Assembly: GCA_003140235.1 (NCBI GenBank)
Contig: PLJN01000051.1
Span: forward strand, 1 to 43,479
Origin: Acidobacteriaceae bacterium
GTDB taxonomy: Bacteria; Acidobacteriota; Terriglobia; Terriglobales; Acidobacteriaceae
DNA length: 43,479 nucleotides
Direction of reading: 5' to 3'
A program made the translations under genes and the position numbers. Positions 16,440 to 24,501 of this stretch are shown here, one piece after another (position 1 is the stretch's first letter; each line of letters opens with the position of its first letter). The notes under the pieces were generated by a model, which saw nothing but the letters and a program-made list of their open reading frames with translations, did no database searches and was not told where the DNA came from.

Positions 16440-17693
16440 GTGACCCTTAAACACTCCAACCTGATCTACGACTGGAACTCGGTGCCCGGTGCTGAATTCA
16501 AGCCCGCCGGCCCGGTATTGCTGGACGATGAGACTCTGCGCGATGGCTTGCAGTCTCCTTCCGTCAAAGATCCGAGTATTGACGACAAAATCAGAATCCT
16601 TCATTTGATGGAAGGCCTGGGCATCAACATGGTAGACATCGGCCTGCCGGGCGCCGGCCCGCGTGCTGTGGCCGATGTAGTACGATTGGCGCGGGAGATT
16701 GCCACCTGCAAACTCAAGATCAAACCTAACTGCGCGGCCCGCACGCTTGAGAGCGATATTCGTCCTGTGGCAGAAATCTCTCAGCGCGTCGGTATACCCA
16801 TTGAGGTCGCCACGTTCCTGGGCTCCAGCCCGATTCGCCGCTATACCGAAGACTGGACTCCCGACTTTCTCCTTCAAACCACAGACAAAGCCGTGACCCT
16901 GGCGCGTTCGCTAGGCCTGGAAGTCATGTACGTCACCGAGGACACTTCGCGCTGCGATCCGGAAACCGTGAAACTCCTCTACACCGCTGCCATCAATTGC
17001 GGCGCCACGGCGATCGTGGTTTGTGACACTGTGGGACACGCCACACCGAGCGGCGTCCACGCGCTCATTCGGTTTGTGATGGAGGAAGTCATCAAGCCAT
17101 CTGGCCAAAAGATTCGGCTCGATTGGCACGGACACTCCGACCGCGGTCTTGGAGTGGCCAACTCTCTCGCTGCGCTCGCCGCAGGAGCCGACTGCGTCCA
17201 CGGAACAGCCTTGGGGATCGGAGAACGTGTAGGCAATACGCAGATGGACCAGATGCTGGTGAATTTGAAACTGATGGGCGTTTCCCCCTGGGCGGAACAG
17301 GACCTCACGCGTCTCAAGGAATATTGCGCGACCGTGTCCGAAGCAACCGGCGTGCCCATTCCGCGGAATTATCCTGTACTGGGAGACGATGCTTTCCGCA
17401 CCGCCACCGGCGTCCACGCTGCGGCGGTGATTAAGGCCTTCAGAAAAGGCGATGTTGACCTCGCCAATACCGTGTACTCGGGTGTGCCGTCGCATTATTT
17501 CGGCCTGGAACAGATTATCGAGATCGGACCGATGAGCGGTAAATCTAATGTAATCTTTTGGTTAGAGCGGAGGGGTATGATCGCTTCTCCGGAAGTCGTA
17601 GACCGTATTTTCCAGCGCGCCAAGACCTCAGACCACTGCCTTTCGGATGAGGAAATTCTTGGCTGTTGCCAAGGCATCTCTGCTACTATTTAG
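16440..17693 (+). CDS. 2-isopropylmalate / homocitrate / citramalate synthase-family enzyme (DRE-TIM)
   Basis: The protein has a single HMGL-like TIM barrel. Visible are LLDDETLRDG (the R-D pair of the metal/acyl site), DIGLPGAGP, VTEDTSRCDPE, the metal-binding HGHSDRGLGVANSLAA and GIGERVGNTQMDQ. These enzymes condense acetyl-CoA with a 2-oxoacid. The barrel is followed by a short helical tail only; the C-terminal regulatory domain of LeuA, about 100 residues or more, is missing, so leucine feedback is unlikely. I place the start at GTG 16440 (417 residues), just before the conserved part. A TTG at 16395 overlapping the previous stop (432 residues) is the alternative, and translational coupling favours it. 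Product identity among the three synthases cannot be settled here. Confidence 0.85.
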   Translation: MTLKHSNLIYDWNSVPGAEFKPAGPVLLDDETLRDGLQSPSVKDPSIDDKIRILHLMEGLGINMVDIGLPGAGPRAVADVVRLAREIATCKLKIKPNCAARTLESDIRPVAEISQRVGIPIEVATFLGSSPIRRYTEDWTPDFLLQTTDKAVTLARSLGLEVMYVTEDTSRCDPETVKLLYTAAINCGATAIVVCDTVGHATPSGVHALIRFVMEEVIKPSGQKIRLDWHGHSDRGLGVANSLAALAAGADCVHGTALGIGERVGNTQMDQMLVNLKLMGVSPWAEQDLTRLKEYCATVSEATGVPIPRNYPVLGDDAFRTATGVHAAAVIKAFRKGDVDLANTVYSGVPSHYFGLEQIIEIGPMSGKSNVIFWLERRGMIASPEVVDRIFQRAKTSDHCLSDEEILGCCQGISATI

Positions 17694-17767
17694 CGCGCCA
17701 AGACGAATCTTATTCGCCCTGAGCTGTCGTAAGACTGATCCAATACCTTCCACAATGAGGAGAATTC

Positions 17768-17815
17768 ATGAAGAAGTTGTTTGTGCTAGCGTTCGCTTTG
17801 CAGCCTCCGAAATAA
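17768..17815 (+). CDS. possible 15-residue leader peptide or gene relic
   Basis: GAGGAG stands 5 bases before ATG, followed by 14 sense codons and TAA. The product MKKLFVLAFALQPPK looks like the start of a signal peptide. An intrinsic terminator begins 22 bases after the stop. Either a leader peptide with an attenuator-like terminator or the remnant of an exported protein truncated early. No regulatory codon run is evident. Confidence 0.4.
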   Translation: MKKLFVLAFALQPPK

Positions 17816-17837
17816 CTTATTGGAAATTGTTTCCAGG

Positions 17838-17862
17838 AGCGGCCTCTTTAGGCCGCTTTTCT
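17838..17862 (+). terminator. intrinsic terminator
   Basis: Perfect 8-bp stem AGCGGCCT / AGGCCGCT with a CTTT loop, followed by TTTTCT. It ends transcription from the truA operon and the small ORF before the M20 peptidase operon. Confidence 0.85.
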
Positions 17863-17871
17863 ATTGGCCAT

Positions 17872-17900
17872 TTCACACTCTCCGGCAAGGGTTGTAGTAT
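17872..17900 (+). promoter_or_regulatory. candidate sigma-70 type promoter for the M20 peptidase operon
   Basis: TTCACA (17872-17877) and TAGTAT (17895-17900) are separated by 17 bases, just after the terminator. Expected transcription start is about 17906-17908, only 5-7 bases before the ATG at 17913. That would explain the lack of a Shine-Dalgarno sequence. Inferred from pattern only. Confidence 0.4.
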
Positions 17901-17912
17901 TGCTTCAGCCCA

Positions 17913-19175
17913 ATGCCCCGTAGAATCCCATCCATTGACGCCGTTCTCGCGATACCGCTGCAAGAAATCAGCCGCATCGCGGCGATGCGCGCCGTCCACG
18001 CGGCATTTCTCTTCTTGCACAATCAGGAAATGGAATTTCGCCGCTGGCAGCGTGAACTGGCGGAGATTCCTGCGCCTCCGTTCGGCGAAGCCGCGCGTAG
18101 CGAATGGTTACTCCGGCGTTTCACCGAGATGGGACTGAAGAGTGTCCATGCCGATGAGCTGGGCAACGTATTCGGATTGCTGCGTGACCGGCGGCCCGAC
18201 GAGGATCAGCCGCTGATTGGCATGAGTGCGCATCTGGATACAGTTTTTCCGCCGGACACCAACCTGGAGTCCCGCGAAGAAGGAAACACGCTTTTTGGTC
18301 CCGGCATTAGTGACAACGCCGCGGGAGTTGTGGCGGTGCTGGCCATTGCCGCGGCTCTGAAACAGTCAGATATCCAGCCCACCACCAATGTTGTTTTTGT
18401 AGGCAATGTCGGCGAAGAAGGCGAAGGCAACCTGCGTGGCATGCGCCATATCTTTTCCAGTGCGCCCTGGAAGAGTGCCATCGGTTCCTTGCTGGTAATT
18501 GACGGAGCCGGCGCAGATTCCTACGTGACCCACGGGCTGGGAAGCCGGCGGTTTGAAATAACGTTTCGCGGTCCCGGCGGCCATTCCTGGAGTGATTTTG
18601 GAATTCCCAATCCCATTGTGTTGCTGGCGCGAGCACTGGCCCGCCTGGATGACGTCCTCGTTCCCGAATTGCCGCGTACCACTTTCAATGTAGGAGTCAT
18701 CCGGGGCGGAACATCGGTGAATTCCATTCCTGAATCGGCAACCGCCAGTGTGGACCTGCGTTCCACCTCGATGGACGAACTGCGGCGACTCGAAGGCTTT
18801 CTTCGCAGCGTCGTGACCGAAGCCTGGAATGAAGTCCCACTTCCCTACCGCACCGGCAAGGCCAACGGAAGCAAAGTAACTTTCACTATCGAATGCATTG
18901 GCGACCGGCCTGCTTCGGAACTGCCGGACGATGCGCGCATTCTGCAAGTGATACGCGCCGTAGATGCTCATCTCGGAATCAAGTCGGTGCCCCGCGTGGC
19001 TTCCACGGACGCCAATATTCCGCTTTCTCTGGGAATTGAAGCCACCACCATCGGCACCGGCGGTGACGGTGGCGCCGCGCATACTTTGCGCGAGTGGTTC
19101 GACTGCGCAAATCGCGATCTGGGGCTGAAGCGGATTCTGCTGGCCCTGCTGGCGCTTACTGGGGTGAATGAATGA
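17913..19175 (+). CDS. M20-family metallopeptidase (peptidase T / acetylornithine deacetylase-like)
   Basis: 420 residues. Two-zinc ligands typical of M20 are visible: His107 and Asp109 in SAHLDT, Asp134 in GISDNAAG, Glu168-Glu169 in NVGEEGEGN, Asp197 in VIDGAG and His390 in GGAAHTLREW. The dimerisation domain includes His224 in GPGGHSWSDFG. The enzyme hydrolyses small peptides or N-acyl amino acids. It has no signal peptide, so it is cytoplasmic. Compared with peptidase T, it carries an N-terminal extension of about 40 residues. The start at 17913 lacks a good ribosome binding site, and a promoter candidate lies directly upstream. Its stop overlaps the next start (ATGA). Confidence 0.9.
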   Translation: MPRRIPSIDAVLAIPLQEISRIAAMRAVHAAFLFLHNQEMEFRRWQRELAEIPAPPFGEAARSEWLLRRFTEMGLKSVHADELGNVFGLLRDRRPDEDQPLIGMSAHLDTVFPPDTNLESREEGNTLFGPGISDNAAGVVAVLAIAAALKQSDIQPTTNVVFVGNVGEEGEGNLRGMRHIFSSAPWKSAIGSLLVIDGAGADSYVTHGLGSRRFEITFRGPGGHSWSDFGIPNPIVLLARALARLDDVLVPELPRTTFNVGVIRGGTSVNSIPESATASVDLRSTSMDELRRLEGFLRSVVTEAWNEVPLPYRTGKANGSKVTFTIECIGDRPASELPDDARILQVIRAVDAHLGIKSVPRVASTDANIPLSLGIEATTIGTGGDGGAAHTLREWFDCANRDLGLKRILLALLALTGVNE

Positions 19176-20878
19176 AATTTTTGCTTGCATTGTGTATGGT
19201 GTTGGCGATGGCCACCGTTTTTTCCGCACAACAACAGACACCAGCCGAAACTATTTTTATCAACGGCGACATCTACACTGGCGCCCATGCGCTTGTGTCG
19301 GTGTCTCTCACCGGCGGTCCAGCCAGTAGGAGCGCCATAGAGGGCAAGCGCGCCCAGGCCGTCGCAGTATCCGGCGGAAAGATCGTGGCCGTTGGGACCA
19401 ACGAAGAAATCCAAAAACTCAAGGGGCCGAACACCAAGGTGATTGATCTAGGCGGACACTTCGCCATGCCCGGTTTCAACGACGCTCACACACATCTGGC
19501 GAGCGCCGGCTTTGAAAAATTGAACGTTGACCTGGTGGGAATAAAGTCTCTTCACGAAATGGTGCAACGCGTTGCTGATCATGCGAAGACTGCGGTGCCC
19601 GGCGAGTGGCTGCAAGGCGGAGGCTGGGACAATACACTCTGGGCCGACCAGACCTTGCCCACACGCAAAGAGATGGACGCTGTGACCGGCGACCATCCGG
19701 CTATCTTTTCCCGCGTTGACGGCCACATCTCCGTTGCCAATACCGCCGCGCTGAAGGCCGCAGGAATTACCGCTCAGACGCCCGACCCGCATGGCGGCAA
19801 GATTGATCATGACGCTCAGGGCAATCTCACTGGCATCCTGCGTGAGACCGCGAGGGAAAGCGTGTCCGCCAAAATTCCTCCACCCACGCCGGCGAAACGG
19901 CGCCGTGCCGCTGAACTCGCCCTGCAAGATGCTGCGCAATGGGGAATCACTTCCGCCCAAGACAACTCCCAATGGGAAGACTTTCTCACCTACGAACAGC
20001 TTGAGAAAGAAGGCAAGCTGACCCTGCGGATTGCCGAATGGCTGCCCTTTGACGCGCCGATCGAGCGGCTTAAAGAAATGCGAGACCACCATGAGGACAA
20101 CGATCCCATGCTGCGTACCACCATGCTCAAGGGTTTCATGGACGGCTCACTCGGCTCCGGTACGGCAGCCATGCTGGCGCCTTATAGTGACGATCCAAAA
20201 GATGTCGGCCTCCCGCGCTATGAACAAGCTGCTCTCGACAAAAAGACTGCGGAGCGCATGCAAGCCGGCTTTCAGATTGGGTTGCACGCCATCGGCGACC
20301 ACGGCGTCCGTATGGCCCTGAACGCGTTTGCATTTGGCGAAAAGCAAAGCGGCAAGAAGGAGCTTCGCCTGCGCATTGAACACGCCCAGGTCGTCGCGCC
20401 TGAAGATTTCAAAAAATTCGACTCCCTGCACGTGATCGCGTCCATGCAGCCCAACCATCTGCTGACGGACATGAACTGGGCGGAGAAACGCATTGGCCGG
20501 GACCGCGCGAAATACTCCTACGCGTGGAAGGAGTTTCTGGATAATGACGTGGTGCTCGCGTTTGGGACGGATTATCCCGTGGAACCAATCACTCCGTTCC
20601 GCGGGCTTTATGTAGCGGTGACGCGTAAGAACGAAGCCGGGACAAAAGAATATTTCCCCGAACAGAGAATCTCGATTCACCAGGCCATCTTCGCGTACAC
20701 CGTTGGCTCCGCACACGCTGAATTCCAGGAGTATGAAAAAGGCTTGCTGGCCAAAAACATGCTTGCCGATTTCGTTGTGCTGGACCGCGACATCACCAAG
20801 GTCGCTCCAGCAGAGATTTTGAATACCAAAGTATTACGGACAGTTGTCGGCGGACAAACTGTCTATGAAGCCAGATAA
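19172..20878 (+). CDS. exported amidohydrolase, YtcJ-like (amidohydrolase family 3)
   Basis: 568 residues. A signal peptide (1-19, LLALCMVLAMATVFSAQ) is followed by the N-terminal beta sandwich (ETIFINGDIYTG). The metal-binding DAHTHL (His106, His108) opens the TIM barrel. Later motifs are QGGGWDNTLW, FSRVDGHISVANTAAL, LKGFMDGSLGSGTAAML, IGLHAIGDHGVRMAL, RIEHAQVV and the Asp in FGTDYPVEP. These are hallmarks of YtcJ-type enzymes, which are mostly orphan hydrolases of amide or formyl-like bonds. Exported members are common in soil bacteria. Substrate unknown. Overlaps the M20 gene by 4 bases and precedes the CapA gene by 15, so it is the middle gene of an operon. Confidence 0.9.
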   Translation: MKFLLALCMVLAMATVFSAQQQTPAETIFINGDIYTGAHALVSVSLTGGPASRSAIEGKRAQAVAVSGGKIVAVGTNEEIQKLKGPNTKVIDLGGHFAMPGFNDAHTHLASAGFEKLNVDLVGIKSLHEMVQRVADHAKTAVPGEWLQGGGWDNTLWADQTLPTRKEMDAVTGDHPAIFSRVDGHISVANTAALKAAGITAQTPDPHGGKIDHDAQGNLTGILRETARESVSAKIPPPTPAKRRRAAELALQDAAQWGITSAQDNSQWEDFLTYEQLEKEGKLTLRIAEWLPFDAPIERLKEMRDHHEDNDPMLRTTMLKGFMDGSLGSGTAAMLAPYSDDPKDVGLPRYEQAALDKKTAERMQAGFQIGLHAIGDHGVRMALNAFAFGEKQSGKKELRLRIEHAQVVAPEDFKKFDSLHVIASMQPNHLLTDMNWAEKRIGRDRAKYSYAWKEFLDNDVVLAFGTDYPVEPITPFRGLYVAVTRKNEAGTKEYFPEQRISIHQAIFAYTVGSAHAEFQEYEKGLLAKNMLADFVVLDRDITKVAPAEILNTKVLRTVVGGQTVYEAR

Positions 20879-20893
20879 AAACAACAGGCGTTT

Positions 20894-22321
20894 ATGACCA
20901 CCCAAAATCCGCTACACCGTCTTCCCGCAAAGAAGCAGGCCATCGTACTTGCGGCCGTTGCTCTTCTGCTGGTCCTCTGCGTGTTTGCTCTTCTGCGCTG
21001 GGGACGAGGCACCAGCCATGCTTCCGCCAGCTCGTACCCCCACGAAATCGGCCGGATTACATTTGCCGCTGCCGGTGACGTGATACCGCATCAAGCTGTG
21101 GCCCAATCCGCTTCCATTTTGCAAAACCAGGCTGCTGAAGCGGCAAAAGCTCCGGCACCTGAAACAAAAGATGCAGCGGCAACTCAGCCTGCGCCCGTTG
21201 CGAATCCCCACGCAGGATGGGACGCTCTTCTAGCGCCGGTCTCCGACGTTTTCCGTCAGGTGGATTTTGCCTTCGTCAATCTCGAAACTCCGGTAGCGCC
21301 CGCCCACTCGCGGGGAACAAAAGCATTCCAGTTCGACGCTCCCGTCCTCCTGCTGCAATCTTTGAAATTCAGTGGCGTCAAGATCGTGTCCTTTGCCAAC
21401 AACCACGTCTTCGACCAAAACCAGGCTGGTTTTGATGAAACGCTGGGCCACCTACGCGAACAAGGACTCTTATTCGCCGGCTCAGGCCCAACCGCAGAGG
21501 CGTCCTGGAAACCGGTCATCCTCGAGAAGAACGGCATCAGAGTCGGCTGGCTGGGGATGACCCGCTGGCTCAACGGTCATCACAATCCGCAGAAGCTCGA
21601 CGAACCTCACGTGGCCTTCGTGCCTTATCCCGGAGGTCCAGACGGTCCGGGATCAAGCGAAGCTGAAGTGCTTGACGCCATTCGCAGTGCGCGCACGCAA
21701 TGCGATTTGCTGCTGATTTCCATTCACTGGGGCACGGAATATGCTCCCGCTCCGCAACCCCGGGACGTGGAATTCGCCCACGGCATGCTCGAAGCCGGCG
21801 CCGGCGCCATCATCGGACATCATCCGCATGTGCTGCAGCCGATTGAAACCTATCTCACCAAAGACCAGAGGAATACGGTAATCATTTACTCGCTCGGCAA
21901 TTTTCTTTCCAACCAGGCGCGCAACTATGTGGGCGGACTCATGCCGGACAAAAGCGGCGACCCGCGCGATTCGCTGGTGGTCAAGTTCTCCGTGGTCAAG
22001 CGGGACTACGGCCCAGCCGGGACGCGCGTGGAACTTGCGGACATGGGCATCCTGCCGGTTTGGGGTGAAAACAATTATCTGTCTTTCAGAAGCGGACATA
22101 CCAAAACGCTGGAGATCGGCCCGGCGTTCATCGACCGTGAAATTCCGCCGCTCCAGACGAGATTGGACGAACTCGAGAAGCTGGGGCAACTTACCAGTGA
22201 GCAGAAGCAGGAAGTCATCAAGGTCTCAAGAAAACTTGAGTTGTTGAACCATCGGCGGGAACTGCTGCTGAACCGAACAGGCGACGAGTACCTGATCGCT
22301 CCTCCGAAACTTCAGCAGTAA
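20894..22321 (+). CDS. CapA-like metallophosphatase-fold protein (poly-gamma-glutamate synthesis family)
   Basis: 475 residues. One N-terminal membrane anchor (about residues 15-35) is followed by an Ala/Pro-rich linker and the PGA_cap domain. The domain shows TFAAAGDVIPH (57-66), DFAFVNLETPV, VSFANNHVFDQNQAGFDETL (166-185), ISIHWGTEY and AIIGHHPHVLQPIE. CapA proteins belong to the calcineurin-like superfamily and take part in poly-gamma-glutamate or other surface polymer assembly. The usual capB and capC partners are not here, so a capsule is not implied. About 40 C-terminal residues form a charged coiled-coil-like helix (LDELEKLGQLTSEQKQEVIK). It is last in the operon with the peptidase and amidohydrolase, and convergent with the next gene (6-base gap). 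Confidence 0.88.
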   Translation: MTTQNPLHRLPAKKQAIVLAAVALLLVLCVFALLRWGRGTSHASASSYPHEIGRITFAAAGDVIPHQAVAQSASILQNQAAEAAKAPAPETKDAAATQPAPVANPHAGWDALLAPVSDVFRQVDFAFVNLETPVAPAHSRGTKAFQFDAPVLLLQSLKFSGVKIVSFANNHVFDQNQAGFDETLGHLREQGLLFAGSGPTAEASWKPVILEKNGIRVGWLGMTRWLNGHHNPQKLDEPHVAFVPYPGGPDGPGSSEAEVLDAIRSARTQCDLLLISIHWGTEYAPAPQPRDVEFAHGMLEAGAGAIIGHHPHVLQPIETYLTKDQRNTVIIYSLGNFLSNQARNYVGGLMPDKSGDPRDSLVVKFSVVKRDYGPAGTRVELADMGILPVWGENNYLSFRSGHTKTLEIGPAFIDREIPPLQTRLDELEKLGQLTSEQKQEVIKVSRKLELLNHRRELLLNRTGDEYLIAPPKLQQ

Positions 22322-22327
22322 GCGCAA

Positions 22328-22861
22328 TCAGATTGCGGCTTGCTGCTGCTTCTTCTTTCGTTTGTGCGAATCCAGAAGCAGCCAGCCCATGTATAGGACG
22401 ATAAGAATGTTGACCAGGAAAATCCCCCATTTGAGCGCAGTCGCGTGACGGGAAATGGCATAGAGTTCCCACGGTAAATACAGGCATCCGGACAGCAGAG
22501 CAAACCACTCCGCCCATTCTTTCTCCAACCAGAGCCCCACCGCTTCAACCCAGCGCACTGTCACGTAGACCAGGATCCCGGCAAAAATGATCCAGATAGC
22601 GTGCGCGTTCAATTTCTCTGCCGCGCCTACCACCCGCTCGGAAAAATGCCGGTGCGGAGCGATATGCAGCAAGCCAAGCAGGCGCTCGGCAATGTGACCC
22701 ATGTCCTTGTGCCGGAGGGTAAGCAGCCATATCCCCGCCACCAGCGCAATGATTCCCTTGCCGGCCTCAAAGATGGCCACGCCCCGCAGCCCGAAATGTT
22801 TGATCAGTAAATTCTTGCGCTCATCCATCGGCGAACAGGCCAGCCCTGCCTCAAAAACCAC
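22328..22861 (-). CDS. DUF2127 membrane protein
   Basis: 177 residues with several membrane helices: around AIFEAGKGIIALVAGIWLL, AIWIIFAGILVYVTVRWVEAVG, WFALLSGCLYLPWELYAI and GIFLVNILIVLYMGWLLLDS. The pattern (L)RGVAIFEAGKGI, then RWVEAVGLW, EWFALLSGCLYLPWE and NILIVLYM is that of DUF2127 proteins, whose function is unknown. The basic Gln-rich tail HKRKKKQQQ faces the cytoplasm by the positive-inside rule. I give the GTG start at 22861; an ATG at 22828 (MDERKN) is equally possible, since neither has a good ribosome binding site. It is transcribed towards the CapA gene. Confidence 0.8.
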   Translation of the reverse strand: MVFEAGLACSPMDERKNLLIKHFGLRGVAIFEAGKGIIALVAGIWLLTLRHKDMGHIAERLLGLLHIAPHRHFSERVVGAAEKLNAHAIWIIFAGILVYVTVRWVEAVGLWLEKEWAEWFALLSGCLYLPWELYAISRHATALKWGIFLVNILIVLYMGWLLLDSHKRKKKQQQAAI

Positions 22862-22963
22862 AAAGCGTCCGCAATTCCAGATGACACTCTACTATCAATT
22901 GTAAAGAATCGCTAAGACAAAAGTTTGTTAATTTTGGTGCCGGGAGACGCAAGCAAAAATCTC

Positions 22964-23062
22964 AACACAGAGGAACAGAGGAAACTAGGGACAAGTCAAA
23001 ACCAAAACTCTTTGGTTTCAATTACCCAATCCCCTCTCTGTGCCTCTGTGACCTCTGTGGTT
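22964..23062. repeat. foldback of CTCTGTG-type units
   Basis: Left arm has ACAGAGG units (22967-22982 region) and the right arm has the complementary CCTCTGTG units in three tandem-like copies (23034-23060). Nested inside is a perfect 8-bp hairpin AAACCAAA / TTTGGTTT with loop ACTC (22999-23018). The surrounding 22862-23101 has no gene. Such CTCTGTG foldbacks are scattered in many environmental bacterial genomes. Confidence 0.7.
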
Positions 23063-23101
23063 AATTCTTCCGGGCTCCAGATCACGGCGATGTCGGCGAT
23101 C

Positions 23102-23363
23102 CTAAGCTTTCCGGAACCCCTTTACCGCCTTGATGCCGACCACAATGAAAATCACCATGATGATCACCTGCGCAATCCTCCACTGGAAAACCGAACCCAG
23201 TCGCGCTTGTTGCGATGGTGGTGAGCAAGAAAAGGGCGGTCAAGCCGTTGAGCCGCTTCCCGGCCATCATTCCAAAAACAACGATCAGTCCTGAACCGAT
23301 CCCCACCAGACTTAGCACTACGTGAGCCAGAGTGAATGTATGCACTGTCATACTGAAAATCAT
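23102..23363 (-). pseudogene. small multi-helix membrane protein, internally deleted and frameshifted
   Basis: The ORF begins MIFSMTVHTFTLAHVVLSL with AAGGA upstream and continues GIGSGLIVVFGMMAGKRLNGLTALFLLTTIATSATGFGFP, a pattern I associate with a family of four-helix membrane proteins of about 150 residues. After GFGFP the open frame loses all hydrophobic character. In the next frame the sequence reads WRIAQVIIMVIFIVVGIKAVKGFRKA and stops at 23102-23104, which matches the last helix of such a protein. The two middle helices, about 50-60 codons, are missing and the junction near 23185-23195 is out of frame. So the gene appears to have suffered an internal deletion. Function of the family is unknown. 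Confidence 0.7.
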
Positions 23364-23491
23364 GATGTACGTCCTTTCAGGGCAGTATAGTACGACGCTG
23401 AGAAGGAACTTGTCATGGGGCTCGTTCGATCAACAATTCAATGGAGAGTAGTCTGCTCGGCGAGAACGGCCCAGTGAGGCGGAAACTGAAA

Positions 23492-23529
23492 CGCCTACTC
23501 CTTCGCCAGGAAACGCGAAAGGGTAGGCG
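23492..23529 (-). terminator. likely intrinsic terminator of the beta-propeller lipoprotein gene
   Basis: Two 15-base arms (23492-23506 and 23515-23529) pair at 13 positions around an 8-base loop. On the minus strand the stem is followed by TTTCAGTTT, and it lies 39 bases after the stop of the gene at 23569-24501. Stem imperfect, T-tract interrupted. Confidence 0.5.
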
Positions 23530-23568
23530 CCCGTTGTTGCGGATTGTACAGGTACCTGCGAAACTCCG

Positions 23569-24501
23569 CTATTTCCCGATCGCTATTCCGAAGATGGCGA
23601 AAGGGGCAGGGGTTGCGGTAAGCGTCACGCTCGGGACCTGGGCGGCGGAAAAGGGTGGCGTAAAGACCCGAATCGTAGCGTCGGAAAGATTGCCCACGTA
23701 CAGGTTCCCACTGCTATCGAGCGCGATCCCTTCGGGCGTGTTCACGTTGGTCATGGAAAAGGCCAGCACACTGGCATTCGTGAGCGGCAGGTTGTAGACG
23801 TCAACCCGTCCAGTTCCACCGGCGACGTTGCAGACAAACAGCTGTGTGCTGTTGAACGTGAGTTTGCGGTACGCCGCGCCGACCACAGTTGGGGTCACCA
23901 CGGTGGGAGCCCCCGTGTAAGGCGAGGCAAAGACTGCCAGATTGCTACCTGCTCCGCCTGCGTTGGCGACGACCAGGTTCGCGGCAACGTCGAGCCCCGC
24001 GCCAATCGCGCTTGTAGTACCGCCACCGGTAATCGATTGCGACGGTGTGCTCGCATTCGTTAGCGGATGGGTAAAGAGATTTACGTTCGCACCGACGGTG
24101 GGCGCGAACAAGTCCCCGGCAACGTTGTATACCAGTTGGCCGTTGTTGGTGCCGCCACCGTTATTGAATGTGGCCGCAGCGGTCGTGGACGCCGTGATCG
24201 GCGCGTTGAATACAGCCAGATGACCGGCATTGTCGCCGGTAGCGAGGTTGCCGTTAGCGTCCACCGCAACGGCCACCAGATTGGTCGTGGCAGCGTTGGT
24301 CACGGTCACCGTCGCCGTTGAGGTGTTGGTGATCGGCAGAGTGTATTGCAGAATCTGGCCGGGCGTGTTGTCGTTCACGACATAAAGATGCTGGGATGTG
24401 GGAGGAGTAACGGGAATTCCCGATCCGCCACATGCCACCAGGCACACCATGGCCAGAACCACAACCAAACGGACTACGAGCAAACGGAAAAAGTGCTGCA
24501 T
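23569..24501 (-). CDS. beta-propeller-like secreted lipoprotein
   Basis: 310 residues. A type II signal peptide ends in the lipobox LVAC with Cys24, so the protein should be lipid-anchored. The mature part is rich in Thr, Asn, Ala and Gly. It is built of repeats in which a blade such as LVAVAVDANGNLATGDN, GAGLDVAANLVVANAG or GIALDSSGNLYVGNLS alternates with a phrase like LFTHPLTNAST, VYNLPLTNAS or VFTPPFSAA. This resembles NHL/SMP-30-type beta-propellers with about six blades. No catalytic residues stand out; a binding role at the cell surface is an inference. GGAGG sits 6 bases before the ATG. A probable terminator follows it. Confidence 0.75.
   Translation of the reverse strand: MQHFFRLLVVRLVVVLAMVCLVACGGSGIPVTPPTSQHLYVVNDNTPGQILQYTLPITNTSTATVTVTNAATTNLVAVAVDANGNLATGDNAGHLAVFNAPITASTTAAATFNNGGGTNNGQLVYNVAGDLFAPTVGANVNLFTHPLTNASTPSQSITGGGTTSAIGAGLDVAANLVVANAGGAGSNLAVFASPYTGAPTVVTPTVVGAAYRKLTFNSTQLFVCNVAGGTGRVDVYNLPLTNASVLAFSMTNVNTPEGIALDSSGNLYVGNLSDATIRVFTPPFSAAQVPSVTLTATPAPFAIFGIAIGK

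Noticed and set aside
22925-23224. 99-codon plus-strand frame
   Set aside because: It translates the CTCTGTG foldback and the antisense of the membrane-protein pseudogene.
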